A DNA stretch of 56,768 nt from Collinsella aerofaciens (lineage in GTDB: Bacteria; Actinomycetota; Coriobacteriia; Coriobacteriales; Coriobacteriaceae): contig NZ_JADNGN010000012.1 of NCBI RefSeq assembly GCF_015553355.1, positions 1 through 56,768 on the forward strand, given 5' to 3'. The position numbers were made by a program, and so were the translations under genes. Each line of letters starts with the position of its first letter. The first letter of the stretch is position 1. The notes under the pieces were generated by a model that made no database searches, was not told the DNA's origin, and saw only the letters and a list, made by a program, of their open reading frames with translations. This document shows, one piece after another, positions 5,707-15,040 of this stretch.

Positions 5707-8067
5707 CTACACACGGCGCTTGAGCTGAGCTCCGCCTTCGCCGGGCATAAGACGGCGAGCGTCGTAGACCGAATCGACACTGCTGATGGAAGCCAGCAGC
5801 GGATCCAGGCCGCTCGCATCCGAAATTTCGACCATAAAGCGCAGGGTCGCAATACCCTCGCGGTTGGTCGACGTGGCGGCAGAAAGGATATTGCCGCCTG
5901 CATCGCCAATGGCAATGGTGACGTCCTTGAGCAGGCCCATGCGGTCCAGGCACTCGACCACGATCTCGACCTGGAAGAGGGTGTCGGCAGCGCCGTCCCA
6001 CTCCACATCGATCATGCGCTCGGGATGTTCCATAAGACCCTTGACGTTAGGGCAGTTGGCGCGATGCACCGAAACGCCACGACCGCGCGTGATGAAGCCG
6101 ACGATGTCGTCACCCGTCACGGGGTTGCAGCAATGAGCCAGACGGACCAGCAGGCCGCTGTTGCTCTCGCCCTTGACGATAATGCCGTTACTGGCGCTCT
6201 TGCCGCGCTTTTGCGGCTTGCGGTTGGAGCCGCGAGCGGGCTGCTTCACGACCTCGGCGATAGCCTCGGCCTTGGTGAGCTGTTCCTCGGGCTTGGGGTC
6301 CAAGATTTGCTCGACCTTATTGCCCACAGCGCGCGGGGCAACCTTGCCGGCGCCGACGGCGGCAAACAGGTCCTCGAGCTGCTTGAAGTTAAACTGCTCC
6401 GCCACGGCGTTGAGTGCACGCGTCGAACGCGGCGTAGAAATGCCATAGCCACGCTTACGCAGGTCCTTGGCCAGCATATCGCGACCGGCGGCAGCGTCGT
6501 CGTCCTTGGTCGCAGCGGCAAAATAGCGGCGGATCTTTGACTTGGCGGAAGGTGTCTTAACGATCTTGAGCCAATCGCGCGACGGCTTGGAACTCTTGTT
6601 AGTCAGGATTTCAACGCGGTCGCCCGTCTTGATCTCGTGCGTGAGCGGAGCCACCGCACCGTTGATTTTGGCGCCGACGCAGTGGTTTCCCACCTCGGTG
6701 TGAACGGCATAGGCAAAGTCGAGCGGCGTGGAGCCGGCACGAAGCGCCATGACCTCGCCTTTGGGCGTGAAGACAAAGATCTCCTGATCGAACAGATCGA
6801 CCTTCAGCGAGTGCAGGTATTCCTTGGCATCGGTGATCTCGTCGGAAGCCGCCCAATCGAGCGAATGCTTGAGCCAGTTGATCTGGTCGTCCAAACGTTG
6901 AGCGTCATTGGTCTTGGAAGCAGACGATCCGCCCGACTTCTTATATAGCCAGTGGGCGGCAATGCCGTACTCGGCCTGCTCATGCATCTCGTAGGTTCGA
7001 ATCTGAATCTCGAGCGGACGAGCCGTAGGGCCGATGACCGTCGTGTGGAGCGACTGGTAGTTATTGACCTTGGGCATGGCGATATAGTCTTTAAAGCGAC
7101 CGGGCATGGGGTGCCACAGCGTATGCACCGCGCCGAGCGTGGAGTAGCAATCGCGCACCGAATGCGTGATGACGCGCAGTGCCACCAGGTCGTAGATCTC
7201 GGAGAACTCCTTGCCCTTGCGCTTCATCTTTTGGTAGATGGACCAATAGTGCTTGGAGCGGCCGTTGATCTGGAAGTCCTCCAGACCAATGCGGTTGAGC
7301 TCATCGGTAAGCGTCTTGATGGTCTCGGCAAGGTAGCGCTCGCGGACCTCGCGCGACTCAGCCACCATGCGCGCGATGCGCTGGTAGGCATCGGGCTCCA
7401 GGTAGAAGAAGGACAGGTCCTCGAGCTCCCACTTAATAGAGCTTATGCCCAGGCGGTCGGCCAAGGGCGCGTACACGTCCATGGTCTCGCGAGCCTTAAA
7501 CAGGCGACGATCCTCGCGCAGGGCTGCCAGCGTTCGCATGTTGTGCAGACGGTCGGCAAGTTTAACGATGATGACGCGAATGTCCTTGGACATGGCGAGG
7601 AACATCTTGCGCAGCGTGAGCGCCTGCTTCTCGTCCATGCTGTCGACTTCGATGTTGGTGAGCTTGGTCACGCCATCGACAAGCTCGGCCACCGTATCGC
7701 CAAACAGGCCGGAAACATCGGTGAGCGAGGTCTCGGTATCCTCGACGGTATCGTGCAGCAGCGCGGCGCACACCACATCGCAGTCCATCTTGAGATCGGC
7801 CAGAATGATGGCCACCTCGACGGGATGGTTGATGTACATCTCACCCGAGCGCCGCTTTTGGTTGCAATGCTTCTCGGCAGCAAAGCAGTAGGCCTGCTCA
7901 ACCTTAGAAAAGTCGTCCTCATTCATATATTTGAGGCACAGACGCTCCAGCTTGTCGTAGCTGTCCGCCATAATCTCGGGCGGCAGCTCATCGGCATGCT
8001 TATAGTGCTCCATCTCCGAAAACGGCTGGAGGGTGGAATCATGGGCGGTACGGGCTGCGGCATCCAT
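5707..8067 (-). CDS. rel: Bifunctional (p)ppGpp synthetase/hydrolase, RelA/SpoT family
   Basis: Makes and degrades the stringent-response alarmone (p)ppGpp. The 786 residues carry domains in order. First is an HD hydrolase (HPVEVA at 81, HDTVEDT at 105). The synthetase follows (RSKHYWSIYQKMKRKGK through YQSLHTTVIGP), then TGS (about 430-495, FVFTPKGEVMALRAGSTPLDFAY). A conserved Cys-rich RIS-like segment (AHCCNPVTGDDIVGFITRGRGVSVH) precedes the C-terminal ACT. The hydrolase motif is intact, suggesting both activities. The start ATG at 8067 has GGGGAAGGGG upstream and lies 15 bases after recJ, so the two are probably one operon. Confidence 0.95.
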   Translation of the reverse strand: MDAAARTAHDSTLQPFSEMEHYKHADELPPEIMADSYDKLERLCLKYMNEDDFSKVEQAYCFAAEKHCNQKRRSGEMYINHPVEVAIILADLKMDCDVVCAALLHDTVEDTETSLTDVSGLFGDTVAELVDGVTKLTNIEVDSMDEKQALTLRKMFLAMSKDIRVIIVKLADRLHNMRTLAALREDRRLFKARETMDVYAPLADRLGISSIKWELEDLSFFYLEPDAYQRIARMVAESREVRERYLAETIKTLTDELNRIGLEDFQINGRSKHYWSIYQKMKRKGKEFSEIYDLVALRVITHSVRDCYSTLGAVHTLWHPMPGRFKDYIAMPKVNNYQSLHTTVIGPTARPLEIQIRTYEMHEQAEYGIAAHWLYKKSGGSSASKTNDAQRLDDQINWLKHSLDWAASDEITDAKEYLHSLKVDLFDQEIFVFTPKGEVMALRAGSTPLDFAYAVHTEVGNHCVGAKINGAVAPLTHEIKTGDRVEILTNKSSKPSRDWLKIVKTPSAKSKIRRYFAAATKDDDAAAGRDMLAKDLRKRGYGISTPRSTRALNAVAEQFNFKQLEDLFAAVGAGKVAPRAVGNKVEQILDPKPEEQLTKAEAIAEVVKQPARGSNRKPQKRGKSASNGIIVKGESNSGLLVRLAHCCNPVTGDDIVGFITRGRGVSVHRANCPNVKGLMEHPERMIDVEWDGAADTLFQVEIVVECLDRMGLLKDVTIAIGDAGGNILSAATSTNREGIATLRFMVEISDASGLDPLLASISSVDSVYDARRLMPGEGGAQLKRRV

Positions 8068-8082
8068 CGAGGTCCCCTTCCC

Positions 8083-11000
8083 CTAGGCCCGCGGTACGAT
8101 CGGGCGGTTAACTTTGGCTAGCATATCAGAAGCGCACGAATCGAGCGCCCAGCTCCGGAAAGCCGAGAACTCCATGCGCGAGCGCAAGCCCTCCAAATAG
8201 CGAATTGACCTGCTCAATTGCACGCGGCCGGGGTTTTCGGCCATCGCGATGCGACGAGTGTCGTCAAACCCCGAAACTCGACAGAAACCAAGCTCTTCGA
8301 AGATTCCCAGGCCGCTTTCCACCGAACGCTCGTCGACCGGCGTGCGCGCATCGATGGCAAGGCACATCTGCGCGATGTCGATATCGCTCGCGCTAAAGGA
8401 ATCGTCCCCGGTTTTGCCGCGGTTGGAGCGCCACATGGTCTGCAGCGCGCGATAGAGCGTGACGAGCTCGTCGCGCTCGGGCGCATAGCAGTCGAGCAGG
8501 CGCTCGTTAATGCGGGCGTCGCGCGACGAATAGAGCAGATGGATCACGGCGGGCTGGCCATCGCGGCCGGCACGTCCGCTCATCTGGTTGAACTCAATGC
8601 CGCCAAACGGCATGTGGTACAGCACGACATGGCGGATATCGGGTAGGTTGACACCCTCGCCAAAGGCGGAGGTCGAAACAATGCAGCTGAGGCTTCCGTC
8701 TCGGAATGCTTCCTCCACGCGGCGGCGATCGGAACGCGCAAGCCCCGCGTTATAGAACGCGATATGGGTTGCGCAATCGGGCACACGCTTGCGCAACGTC
8801 TTGGCGAGCGCCACGGACTGGTCGCGCGAATTGACGTAGATGACGGTCTTTTCCCCCGTCGCCACAATCGACACCAAACGGTTCTCGCGACTTGCAAGAT
8901 CACGGTCGTCCTCGAGCTGCAGGTTCTCGCGCACCGTCTCGTCGACCACCGTGCGAGTGATCGGCAGCATGCGGGCGAGCTCGGCCACGACCGGAGCCGT
9001 CGCGGTGGCCGTCGCAGCCATAACGACCGGGTCGCCCAGGGCTTTGAGGATATCGGGCATGTCGAGATAGGCGCTGCGGTCGCCGCCCTTGGCAAGACCG
9101 GCATGATGCGCCTCATCGATAACGACAAAGCCGATGCGGCCCGAACGCGCGAAGCGGTCACGGTGGATTGACAGGAACTCGGGCGTCGTGAGCACGATAC
9201 CGGTGCGGCCTGAAGCTAGGCCGGCGAACACGTCATCGCGTGCGGCCTCCACGGTCTCGCCGGTCAGCACGCCAACGCCAATGCCAAGCGATGCCATCGT
9301 CGACGAGAGGTGATAGGCCTGGTCGGCAACGAGCGCACGCAGCGGATAGACAAAGATGCTCGCACGTCCGCGAAGCACCGCCTCACGCGCGGCATGCACA
9401 TGGAAGATGAGCGACTTGCCGCGGCCCGTTCCCATAACCGCCAAGACACTCTGGTGATCGGCCAAGGCGTCGAGCGCCTCAACCTGCGCGCGGTGCGGCT
9501 GGCTCGATCCGATAAAGCTATGGATAAGCGAGCGCGTGAGCTCGGTATAGGAAAGCTGGGCGAGCGTCTCGCGCTTACGCGACTCCAGGCGCAGGCCGGA
9601 ATCCGCCGGCTGCACGCCACGACGAAGCTCGCATGCCGGATCGTCGACGCTGGGCAGCGTGGTATCGCGGACCAGAACATCCTTGATCATGAGCTTGGGC
9701 TTCACACGCCCCTGCCAATGCTCGGCAACGGCCTCGAACACCAAGTCGACAGCGCTATCGCAGTTGATGAGCCTATCGATTTGCGGCACGCGGAACATAA
9801 TGGCCGGCACGCTCGCGGCGCCATCGGTCGCCACAAAGCGCATGTGCTCGCCGGTCTTACCCACCACGGCGCGATCGCACATCGTCACGCCCTCGGCAGC
9901 CAGCAGCGGCACCTTATTACCCTGGCCAAACGGCTCAAGGCGGGAAATCTGCTCGATGGTCTCGATATTCAATTCGGAAAGGTCGACCGTGGCGGCAACC
10001 TCGTCGGTGTCCTCAAAGTCCTCGGCGGGAAGCTCGGACAACACGGCGGAAAGGCGACGGCGGAACTCATCGAGCTTGGATGCCTCGATGGTCACACCCA
10101 CCGCACCGGCATGTCCGCCGCGACGAATCATCAGGTCGGAACAGCGTTCGATGGCGTCAAACAGGTTAACTTTGCCCACCGAGCGACCAGAGCCGCGCGC
10201 GATACCGTCCTCGATCGAGAACAGCAGCGCCGGCACGTGGTAGCGGTTGGTCAGACGGCTCGCCACGATGCCCTTGACGCCCTCGTGCCAGCCTTCGCCG
10301 CCCACGACGATCGCGCGTCCGCCGTCATAGGTCTCCTCGACCTTTGCCATGGCATCGCGCGTGAGCTCCGCCTCGATCTCACGGCGCTGGCGGTTGATTT
10401 CCTCGAGCTCAGCCGCCAGTGCGCTTGCTTCGATGGGATCGCGGGCAAGCAGCAGGTCGAGCGCCAGCTTGGGATCAGCCATGCGACCGGCAGCGTTTAA
10501 GCGGGGAATGAGCGAGAATGACAGGCCATCCGCCGTAATGCTCGAAAGGTCCGCCTTGGCGAGCACGGCAAGCGCGATATAGCCGGGGCGAGCGGTTACG
10601 CGCATCTGCTGGATGCCCTCGGCAACCAGCGCGCGGTTCTCGGGCGTGAGCGGCATCATGTCGGACACGGTGCCCAACGCCGCGACCTCGATTAGCGAAC
10701 GCCAATACGACGGCTTGCCCAGGCGCTCACCCAGGACTTGCACCAGCTTGAGCGCCACACCAGCACCGGCAAGCTCACGCGAGGGGCCCTCGTCTTCGAG
10801 CTTGGGGTCGGTCAGGGGCACACCCTGCGGCACCTGGTCGGAGGGCTCGTGATGGTCCGTGACCACCAAATCGATCCCCAGGCTCTCCAGATAGGAAACC
10901 TCTTCCTTGGCGGCAATGCCGTTATCGACGGTCACGATCAGCTGGGGGCGAGCGAGCTCGTTAACGCGGTCGAGTGCCGCGCGCGAAAGACCGTAGCCCT

Positions 11001-11370
11001 CATCAAAGCGATGCGGAATAAACGGCGTGACATCGGCGCCAAACGTGCGCAGCGCCTCGGTCAACAGGCAGGTCGACGTAATACCGTCAACGTCAAAATC
11101 GCCAAAGACTGCAATGTGCTCGTGGTTGCGAATAGCACGCTCGACGCGGTCGGCAACGACCGACATGCCCGGGATAATGAGTGGATCGGCCCAGTCGCGA
11201 TCGAGCGAAGGCGTCAAAAACAATTGGCCCTCTTTGATGGAGCCAATGCCGTGCGCGACCATAATGCGCGCCACCAGCCCGGGAATGCCCAGACCAGCCG
11301 AAAGCTCCTTTTCGAGCTCGGGGTTTTGCTGAGCGACCGCCCAGCGATGCGTCGTCTTAAGCGATGACAT
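8083..11370 (-). CDS. recJ: RecJ single-strand exonuclease fused to a RecQ-like helicase
   Basis: A 1095-residue fusion. Residues ~80-570 are RecJ: the DHH motifs DFDVDG (91-96), VTVDNG, VTDHHE, GTVSDMMP and RLNAAGRM, then the DHHA1 motif RRGGHAGAVG and an OB-like domain. Residues ~600-1095 are an SF2 helicase: VMGTGRGKS (near 647), VIDEAHH (near 752), a TAT-type motif III, and the motif V-VI block EGVNLPDIRHVVLYHMPFGG through SGRAGRDGQ. RecJ degrades ssDNA 5'-3' in repair and usually works with separate RecQ, so the fusion couples unwinding and degradation. ATG at 11370 is preferred over the upstream GTG at 11415 because of the GGGGGTGGG before it. First gene of recJ-rel-MBL. Confidence 0.9.
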   Translation of the reverse strand: MSSLKTTHRWAVAQQNPELEKELSAGLGIPGLVARIMVAHGIGSIKEGQLFLTPSLDRDWADPLIIPGMSVVADRVERAIRNHEHIAVFGDFDVDGITSTCLLTEALRTFGADVTPFIPHRFDEGYGLSRAALDRVNELARPQLIVTVDNGIAAKEEVSYLESLGIDLVVTDHHEPSDQVPQGVPLTDPKLEDEGPSRELAGAGVALKLVQVLGERLGKPSYWRSLIEVAALGTVSDMMPLTPENRALVAEGIQQMRVTARPGYIALAVLAKADLSSITADGLSFSLIPRLNAAGRMADPKLALDLLLARDPIEASALAAELEEINRQRREIEAELTRDAMAKVEETYDGGRAIVVGGEGWHEGVKGIVASRLTNRYHVPALLFSIEDGIARGSGRSVGKVNLFDAIERCSDLMIRRGGHAGAVGVTIEASKLDEFRRRLSAVLSELPAEDFEDTDEVAATVDLSELNIETIEQISRLEPFGQGNKVPLLAAEGVTMCDRAVVGKTGEHMRFVATDGAASVPAIMFRVPQIDRLINCDSAVDLVFEAVAEHWQGRVKPKLMIKDVLVRDTTLPSVDDPACELRRGVQPADSGLRLESRKRETLAQLSYTELTRSLIHSFIGSSQPHRAQVEALDALADHQSVLAVMGTGRGKSLIFHVHAAREAVLRGRASIFVYPLRALVADQAYHLSSTMASLGIGVGVLTGETVEAARDDVFAGLASGRTGIVLTTPEFLSIHRDRFARSGRIGFVVIDEAHHAGLAKGGDRSAYLDMPDILKALGDPVVMAATATATAPVVAELARMLPITRTVVDETVRENLQLEDDRDLASRENRLVSIVATGEKTVIYVNSRDQSVALAKTLRKRVPDCATHIAFYNAGLARSDRRRVEEAFRDGSLSCIVSTSAFGEGVNLPDIRHVVLYHMPFGGIEFNQMSGRAGRDGQPAVIHLLYSSRDARINERLLDCYAPERDELVTLYRALQTMWRSNRGKTGDDSFSASDIDIAQMCLAIDARTPVDERSVESGLGIFEELGFCRVSGFDDTRRIAMAENPGRVQLSRSIRYLEGLRSRMEFSAFRSWALDSCASDMLAKVNRPIVPRA

Positions 11371-11478
11371 AGGCACCCACCCCCGATAGGGGCAGGTCGC
11401 CGCGATACCTCTCACGGTTCATAGCGATGAGTCCTCTGTGTATGCCCGCTTCGGCAGGCAGATCTGTTGAACGGATTT

Positions 11479-11484
11479 ATTATA
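11479..11484 (-). promoter_or_regulatory. Candidate -10 box for the recJ-rel operon
   Basis: A perfect TATAAT on the minus strand, about 110 bases upstream of the recJ ATG, in the only gap from which this operon could be transcribed. The -35 region is poor (GATTTG-like), so the call rests on the -10 and position. Confidence 0.4.
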
Positions 11485-11644
11485 CCGTGCGGCGCGGACG
11501 CAAATCGCCGCAGCACGCCGCGGTTTCGGTAAACGATGCCGGTAATACCCTCGAAATAATCGAGCGTTTCAGCCGCACGGACGCATACGAGCGTCTAGCA
11601 TATCCATACAAACGAGTTCGCGGATAAAGGGAGTCACGGGACAT

Positions 11645-12643
11645 ATGAAGCAATGGACTGGACTGGGAAAGTTCCTCGCGGGGCATATGCAGGTCATCGT
11701 TCCGATTTGCGTGGCGCTCGGCGTGCTCTTTCCCCAGCAGATTGGCGTGCTCAAGCCCATTGTTCCCGCCCTCTTCGCCTTTATGACGTTTCAGGGTGCG
11801 CTCAGCAACACCTTCCACCAGGTAGCCGAGGTGTTCCGCCGTCCCCTGCACCTGATTTTGGCACTGCTCGTCTCGGCGGCGCTTATTCCCATCGCGGCCT
11901 ATGCCATGGGATCGTTATTCTTTGGCTCCAATCCCAACCTTGTCTGCGGCATCGTGCTCGAGTACAGCGTACCCGTGGCGGTCACTGCCTTTATGTGGAT
12001 TAGCATGTTCGGCGGCAACGGCCCGCTCGCGCTCACCATCATCCTGACGTCCTCGGTTATCTCCCCTGTGACGATTCCGCTCACGCTCAAGCTCCTGCTG
12101 GGCGCCACCGTCTCGATCGATGTGCCGAGCATGATGCAAGACATGGCCTTTATGATCGCCATCCCCGCCGTGCTCGGCATCGTGATCAACGAGCTCACGC
12201 GCGGATGGGGGCACGAAAAACTCTCCCCCGTGCTCTCGCCCGCCTGCAAATTCATGATGATGGGCGTTATCGCCTCCAACTCCACCGCCATGAGCGAGTA
12301 CGTGCTGCACATGAACGCGGTGCGCTTGGAAGTCGCCCTCTTTATTTTGGTCTTCGCCATCAGTGGCTTTGTCTTCGGTTTTCTGGTCGCCCATACGCTG
12401 CATCTGCCATATAGCGAGACGACCACCATGTGCTTTACCTGCGGCATGCGTAACATCTCTTCGGGCGCCGTCATCGCCACGCAGTACTTTCCGGACGAAG
12501 TCGTGTTTCCCGTCATGTGCGGAACGCTGTTTCAGCAGGTACTCGCCTCGCTTATCGGGCATCTCTTTGAGCGTCTGACCGGCGAGGAGCGCGCCGCCCA
12601 GCGCAAGCGCGTCGAAGCCGGCCGCGACGCCATGGCACGCTAG
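11645..12643 (+). CDS. Bile acid:sodium symporter (BASS) family transporter
   Basis: An integral membrane protein of 332 residues with about nine to ten hydrophobic segments. Polar helix-break motifs are typical of the BASS fold (EYSVPVAVTAFMW, and FTCGMRNISSGAVIATQYFP near the C-terminal crossover). Bacterial members carry bile acids, pantoate, or other organic anions with sodium, so the true substrate is uncertain. A bile salt is attractive only because the organism seems gut-associated. Transcribed alone, convergent with the DUF4931 gene 30 bases downstream and divergent from recJ. Confidence 0.85.
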   Translation: MKQWTGLGKFLAGHMQVIVPICVALGVLFPQQIGVLKPIVPALFAFMTFQGALSNTFHQVAEVFRRPLHLILALLVSAALIPIAAYAMGSLFFGSNPNLVCGIVLEYSVPVAVTAFMWISMFGGNGPLALTIILTSSVISPVTIPLTLKLLLGATVSIDVPSMMQDMAFMIAIPAVLGIVINELTRGWGHEKLSPVLSPACKFMMMGVIASNSTAMSEYVLHMNAVRLEVALFILVFAISGFVFGFLVAHTLHLPYSETTTMCFTCGMRNISSGAVIATQYFPDEVVFPVMCGTLFQQVLASLIGHLFERLTGEERAAQRKRVEAGRDAMAR

Positions 12644-12673
12644 ACTGTCCGCATTACGCGGGTGTTAGTCTTG

Positions 12674-13471
12674 CTATACGAGCGTTTCCAGATGCGCACG
12701 CAGGCGCTCAGCATCGATATCGAGCGTTGTCTCAGCATTGACCTGGGCCAAACGATAGCCGACAAAGTAGGGCGAAACCACCCAACGTGGCAGCGCCTTG
12801 GCAATGGTCCGACCGCCCAGGTGATAGAAGAACAGGTTGTACGACTCTGCGCGACCACCGTGGTGCTCGTTCAGAATATAGCGCAGAGCTACCTGGATCG
12901 CATCGGCGAAGAGATCCGCCTCGGCTTGGTCTCTCGTGTCATCGCTGGCAGCGATTCCCTGCGGGGCTGAAACGTTGATCTCAAAGAACCCCATGATCGG
13001 TTCGGTTGAGATGTCGACCGAGATTCTCCCCTGTTGCCAGACACTGATGCCTTCAAAGTTGGCTGAGGCCAGCGCCGCATAGCCGTCCTCCTGTTCCAAG
13101 CCCACAATCTGCATGTGTGGATGGACGAGGCTGCCGCCCGAAAGCGGGCCTTTGTTCTTGTACATGAGCACACTGCAGTACTGTTGGGAATCGATCATCT
13201 GCTGCCAACAGCCCAGGGCAAACCGCATCACATGATGCAGCTCATCCGGTTCATAGGTCACCAGGTCGGCATCGTGATCGGCCGACTCGATCAGCACGGT
13301 TTGACGGGTGGCGCGCAGGGTCTTGAACTTATTCTCGAGCCAAATGCAATCGCCATCACGGCGAATGATGTCGGTGAGTCCTTCTGTATCGCAAAAGGGG
13401 CACGCGGTGCCGGGACGACGGTTGTCGTCGGGCTTACCGTTCGCCTGCTGAACGTCAAATACCAGCGCCAC
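12674..13471 (-). CDS. DUF4931 / GalT-like (HIT superfamily) protein
   Basis: A 265-residue protein with a zinc-type CPFC near residue 24 and HPHMQ near residue 117. The latter matches the HxHxQ nucleotidyl-transfer motif of galactose-1-phosphate uridylyltransferases and HIT proteins. The overall length and motif layout fit DUF4931, a GalT-related group of unknown substrate. The start is GTG at 13471 with GAGG upstream, taken from within the end of cutC; only 3 bases separate the genes. The two are therefore co-transcribed and probably translationally coupled, but I see no shared pathway. Confidence 0.78.
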   Translation of the reverse strand: MALVFDVQQANGKPDDNRRPGTACPFCDTEGLTDIIRRDGDCIWLENKFKTLRATRQTVLIESADHDADLVTYEPDELHHVMRFALGCWQQMIDSQQYCSVLMYKNKGPLSGGSLVHPHMQIVGLEQEDGYAALASANFEGISVWQQGRISVDISTEPIMGFFEINVSAPQGIAASDDTRDQAEADLFADAIQVALRYILNEHHGGRAESYNLFFYHLGGRTIAKALPRWVVSPYFVGYRLAQVNAETTLDIDAERLRAHLETLV

Positions 13472-13474
13472 GGG

Positions 13475-14152
13475 TTATACCTCCAGCGGCACAATCTTGG
13501 TGCCATGGAGCTCGGAGACGCCCAGTGCCGCCGCCACGGTATCGCGGTTGACCGTGGAAATGCCGCCGCCGGGAAGGATGGTCAAGCGGTCGCCCGCATA
13601 CTCGATCAAGCGGGCCAGGTTTTCGAAGTTGTCCTCGATCGGCGTACCGGCAGCGCCACCATGCGTCAGGATGCGTGTGATGCCGCAGTCGGCGAGTATG
13701 TCAATCGCGTCGAGCTGAGCCTCGGGCGAGAGCTGATCAAACGCCATGTGGAAGGTGATGTCGATGGGTTCACGCTTGCATTCCTCGGTCGCGCAGCCCG
13801 CGGCCATCACGAGGGCGCCCAACGTAAGCTCGTCGAGTGCCCATCCGCCAGCGCAGGGCTTGCAGCAGCCAAAGGCCAAGCCGTCAACGCCGGCGCTCAC
13901 GGCAAGGCCCAGGTCCATCTCCATCATACGCAACTCGTCCTGGTTGTAGTGAAAGTCGCCGCCACGCGGGCGAATCATGCACATCACCCGTGCATCGTGC
14001 TCGTGGGCATAGTTGGTCGTAGCGCTGATAACGCCGGCCGAAGGCGTGGTGCCACCAACGGCAAGGTTATCGCACAGCTCGATGCGCTTTGCACCGGCAT
14101 CGATAGCTGCCGGCACCCGCTCAAAGTTCTCGGCACAAAACTCATACAGCAT
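13475..14152 (-). CDS. cutC: CutC family protein (copper homeostasis annotation)
   Basis: A 225-residue TIM-barrel protein with CutC signatures: AGAKRIELCDNLAVGGTTPS, RPRGGDFHY, the central FHMAFDQ and RILTHGGA, and GGGIS near the C-terminus. CutC was linked to copper tolerance in E. coli, but the biochemical role is disputed. The chosen ATG at 14152 follows GGGGG; an in-frame extension to 14209 lacks a ribosome-binding site. It is the first gene of a two-gene unit with the GalT-like protein. Confidence 0.88.
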   Translation of the reverse strand: MLYEFCAENFERVPAAIDAGAKRIELCDNLAVGGTTPSAGVISATTNYAHEHDARVMCMIRPRGGDFHYNQDELRMMEMDLGLAVSAGVDGLAFGCCKPCAGGWALDELTLGALVMAAGCATEECKREPIDITFHMAFDQLSPEAQLDAIDILADCGITRILTHGGAAGTPIEDNFENLARLIEYAGDRLTILPGGGISTVNRDTVAAALGVSELHGTKIVPLEV

Positions 14153-14215
14153 AGATAGACCCCCAAAGACAGCAGATGTTTTCCGACGGGCATTGTCACA
14201 CATCCCCATGAAGTT

Positions 14216-14274
14216 GCGGTGGAATAGGGACTCTTTTGGCCTCTGGAGCCCGTATTCAGTCCCTATTTCACCGC
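14216..14274. repeat. Intergenic palindrome with AGGGACT core
   Basis: GCGGTGGAATAGGGACT (14216-14232) is complementary to AGTCCCTATTTCACCGC (14258-14274) except for one G-U position, around a 25-base loop. It sits upstream of cutC, right beside the liv terminator. The AGGGAC core recurs at 17908-17927, hinting at a dispersed repeat. Confidence 0.7.
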
Positions 14275-14278
14275 ATCT

Positions 14279-14318
14279 AAAAAGGGGCGCTGACTGAGAT
14301 AGTCAGCGCCCCTTTTGT
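14279..14318 (-). terminator. Terminator of the liv operon
   Basis: A perfect 16-bp stem, AAAAGGGGCGCTGACT with AGTCAGCGCCCCTTTT, around a 5-base loop lies directly after the livF stop. Flanking A and T runs make it potentially bidirectional. Confidence 0.92.
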
Positions 14319-14326
14319 TAGGTGGG

Positions 14327-15040
14327 TTAGCCTCCGAGGTAGGCTTTGCGGACGTTATCGTCGTGCAGGAGCTCTTGGCCGGTACCGGTCATGGTGATCT
14401 TGCCGGTCTCGAGCACGTAGCCGCGCGTGGCGATGGAAAGCGCCATCTGCGCGTTTTGCTCAACCAGAAGCACCGTGGTGCCGGCCTTGTGCAGGTCCTC
14501 GACAATCTGGAAGATCTGTTCGATCAGAATCGGTGCCAGACCCATGGAAGGTTCGTCGAGCATAAGCAGTTTGGGGTTACTCATAAGGGCGCGCCCCATA
14601 ACGAGCATCTGCTGCTCGCCGCCTGAAAGGGTGCCGGCGACCTGGCGACGACGTTCCTTCAGGCGCGGGAACTGCTCGTAGACGCGCTCCAGGCCCGGAG
14701 CCACCGTGGACTTGGGCTGTGTATAGGCACCCATCTCCAGGTTCTCCTCGACCGTCATCTGCAAAAAGGCGCGACGACCCTCGGGAACCTGAGCCAGGCC
14801 CTTACCAACCAGCTTATCAGCGGGCGTATGGGTAATGTCCTCGCCCATAAACTTGATGGAGCCGGTCTTGGAACGCAGCAGACCCGAGACGGTTTTAAGC
14901 GTCGTGGACTTACCGGCACCGTTCGCACCGATCAGAGCAACGATCTCGCCCTCGTTGACGTTAAAGGAGATGTCCTTGATGGCGTGGATAGCGCCGTACC
15001 AGACGTTGATGTTGTAGACGGATAGCATCGGCTCTGCCAT
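14327..15040 (-). CDS. livF: Branched-chain amino acid ABC transporter, ATPase LivF
   Basis: One of two ATPases that power leucine/isoleucine/valine import. The 237 residues contain Walker A (GANGAGKST), Q-loop, signature LSGGEQQ and Walker B (LLMLDEP), followed by SMGLAP, a LivF hallmark. The C-terminus ends with the typical KAYLGG. The ATG is preceded by GGGGGAG and starts directly after the livG stop, so translation is coupled. Last gene of the liv operon before the terminator at 14279-14318. Confidence 0.95.
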   Translation of the reverse strand: MAEPMLSVYNINVWYGAIHAIKDISFNVNEGEIVALIGANGAGKSTTLKTVSGLLRSKTGSIKFMGEDITHTPADKLVGKGLAQVPEGRRAFLQMTVEENLEMGAYTQPKSTVAPGLERVYEQFPRLKERRRQVAGTLSGGEQQMLVMGRALMSNPKLLMLDEPSMGLAPILIEQIFQIVEDLHKAGTTVLLVEQNAQMALSIATRGYVLETGKITMTGTGQELLHDDNVRKAYLGG

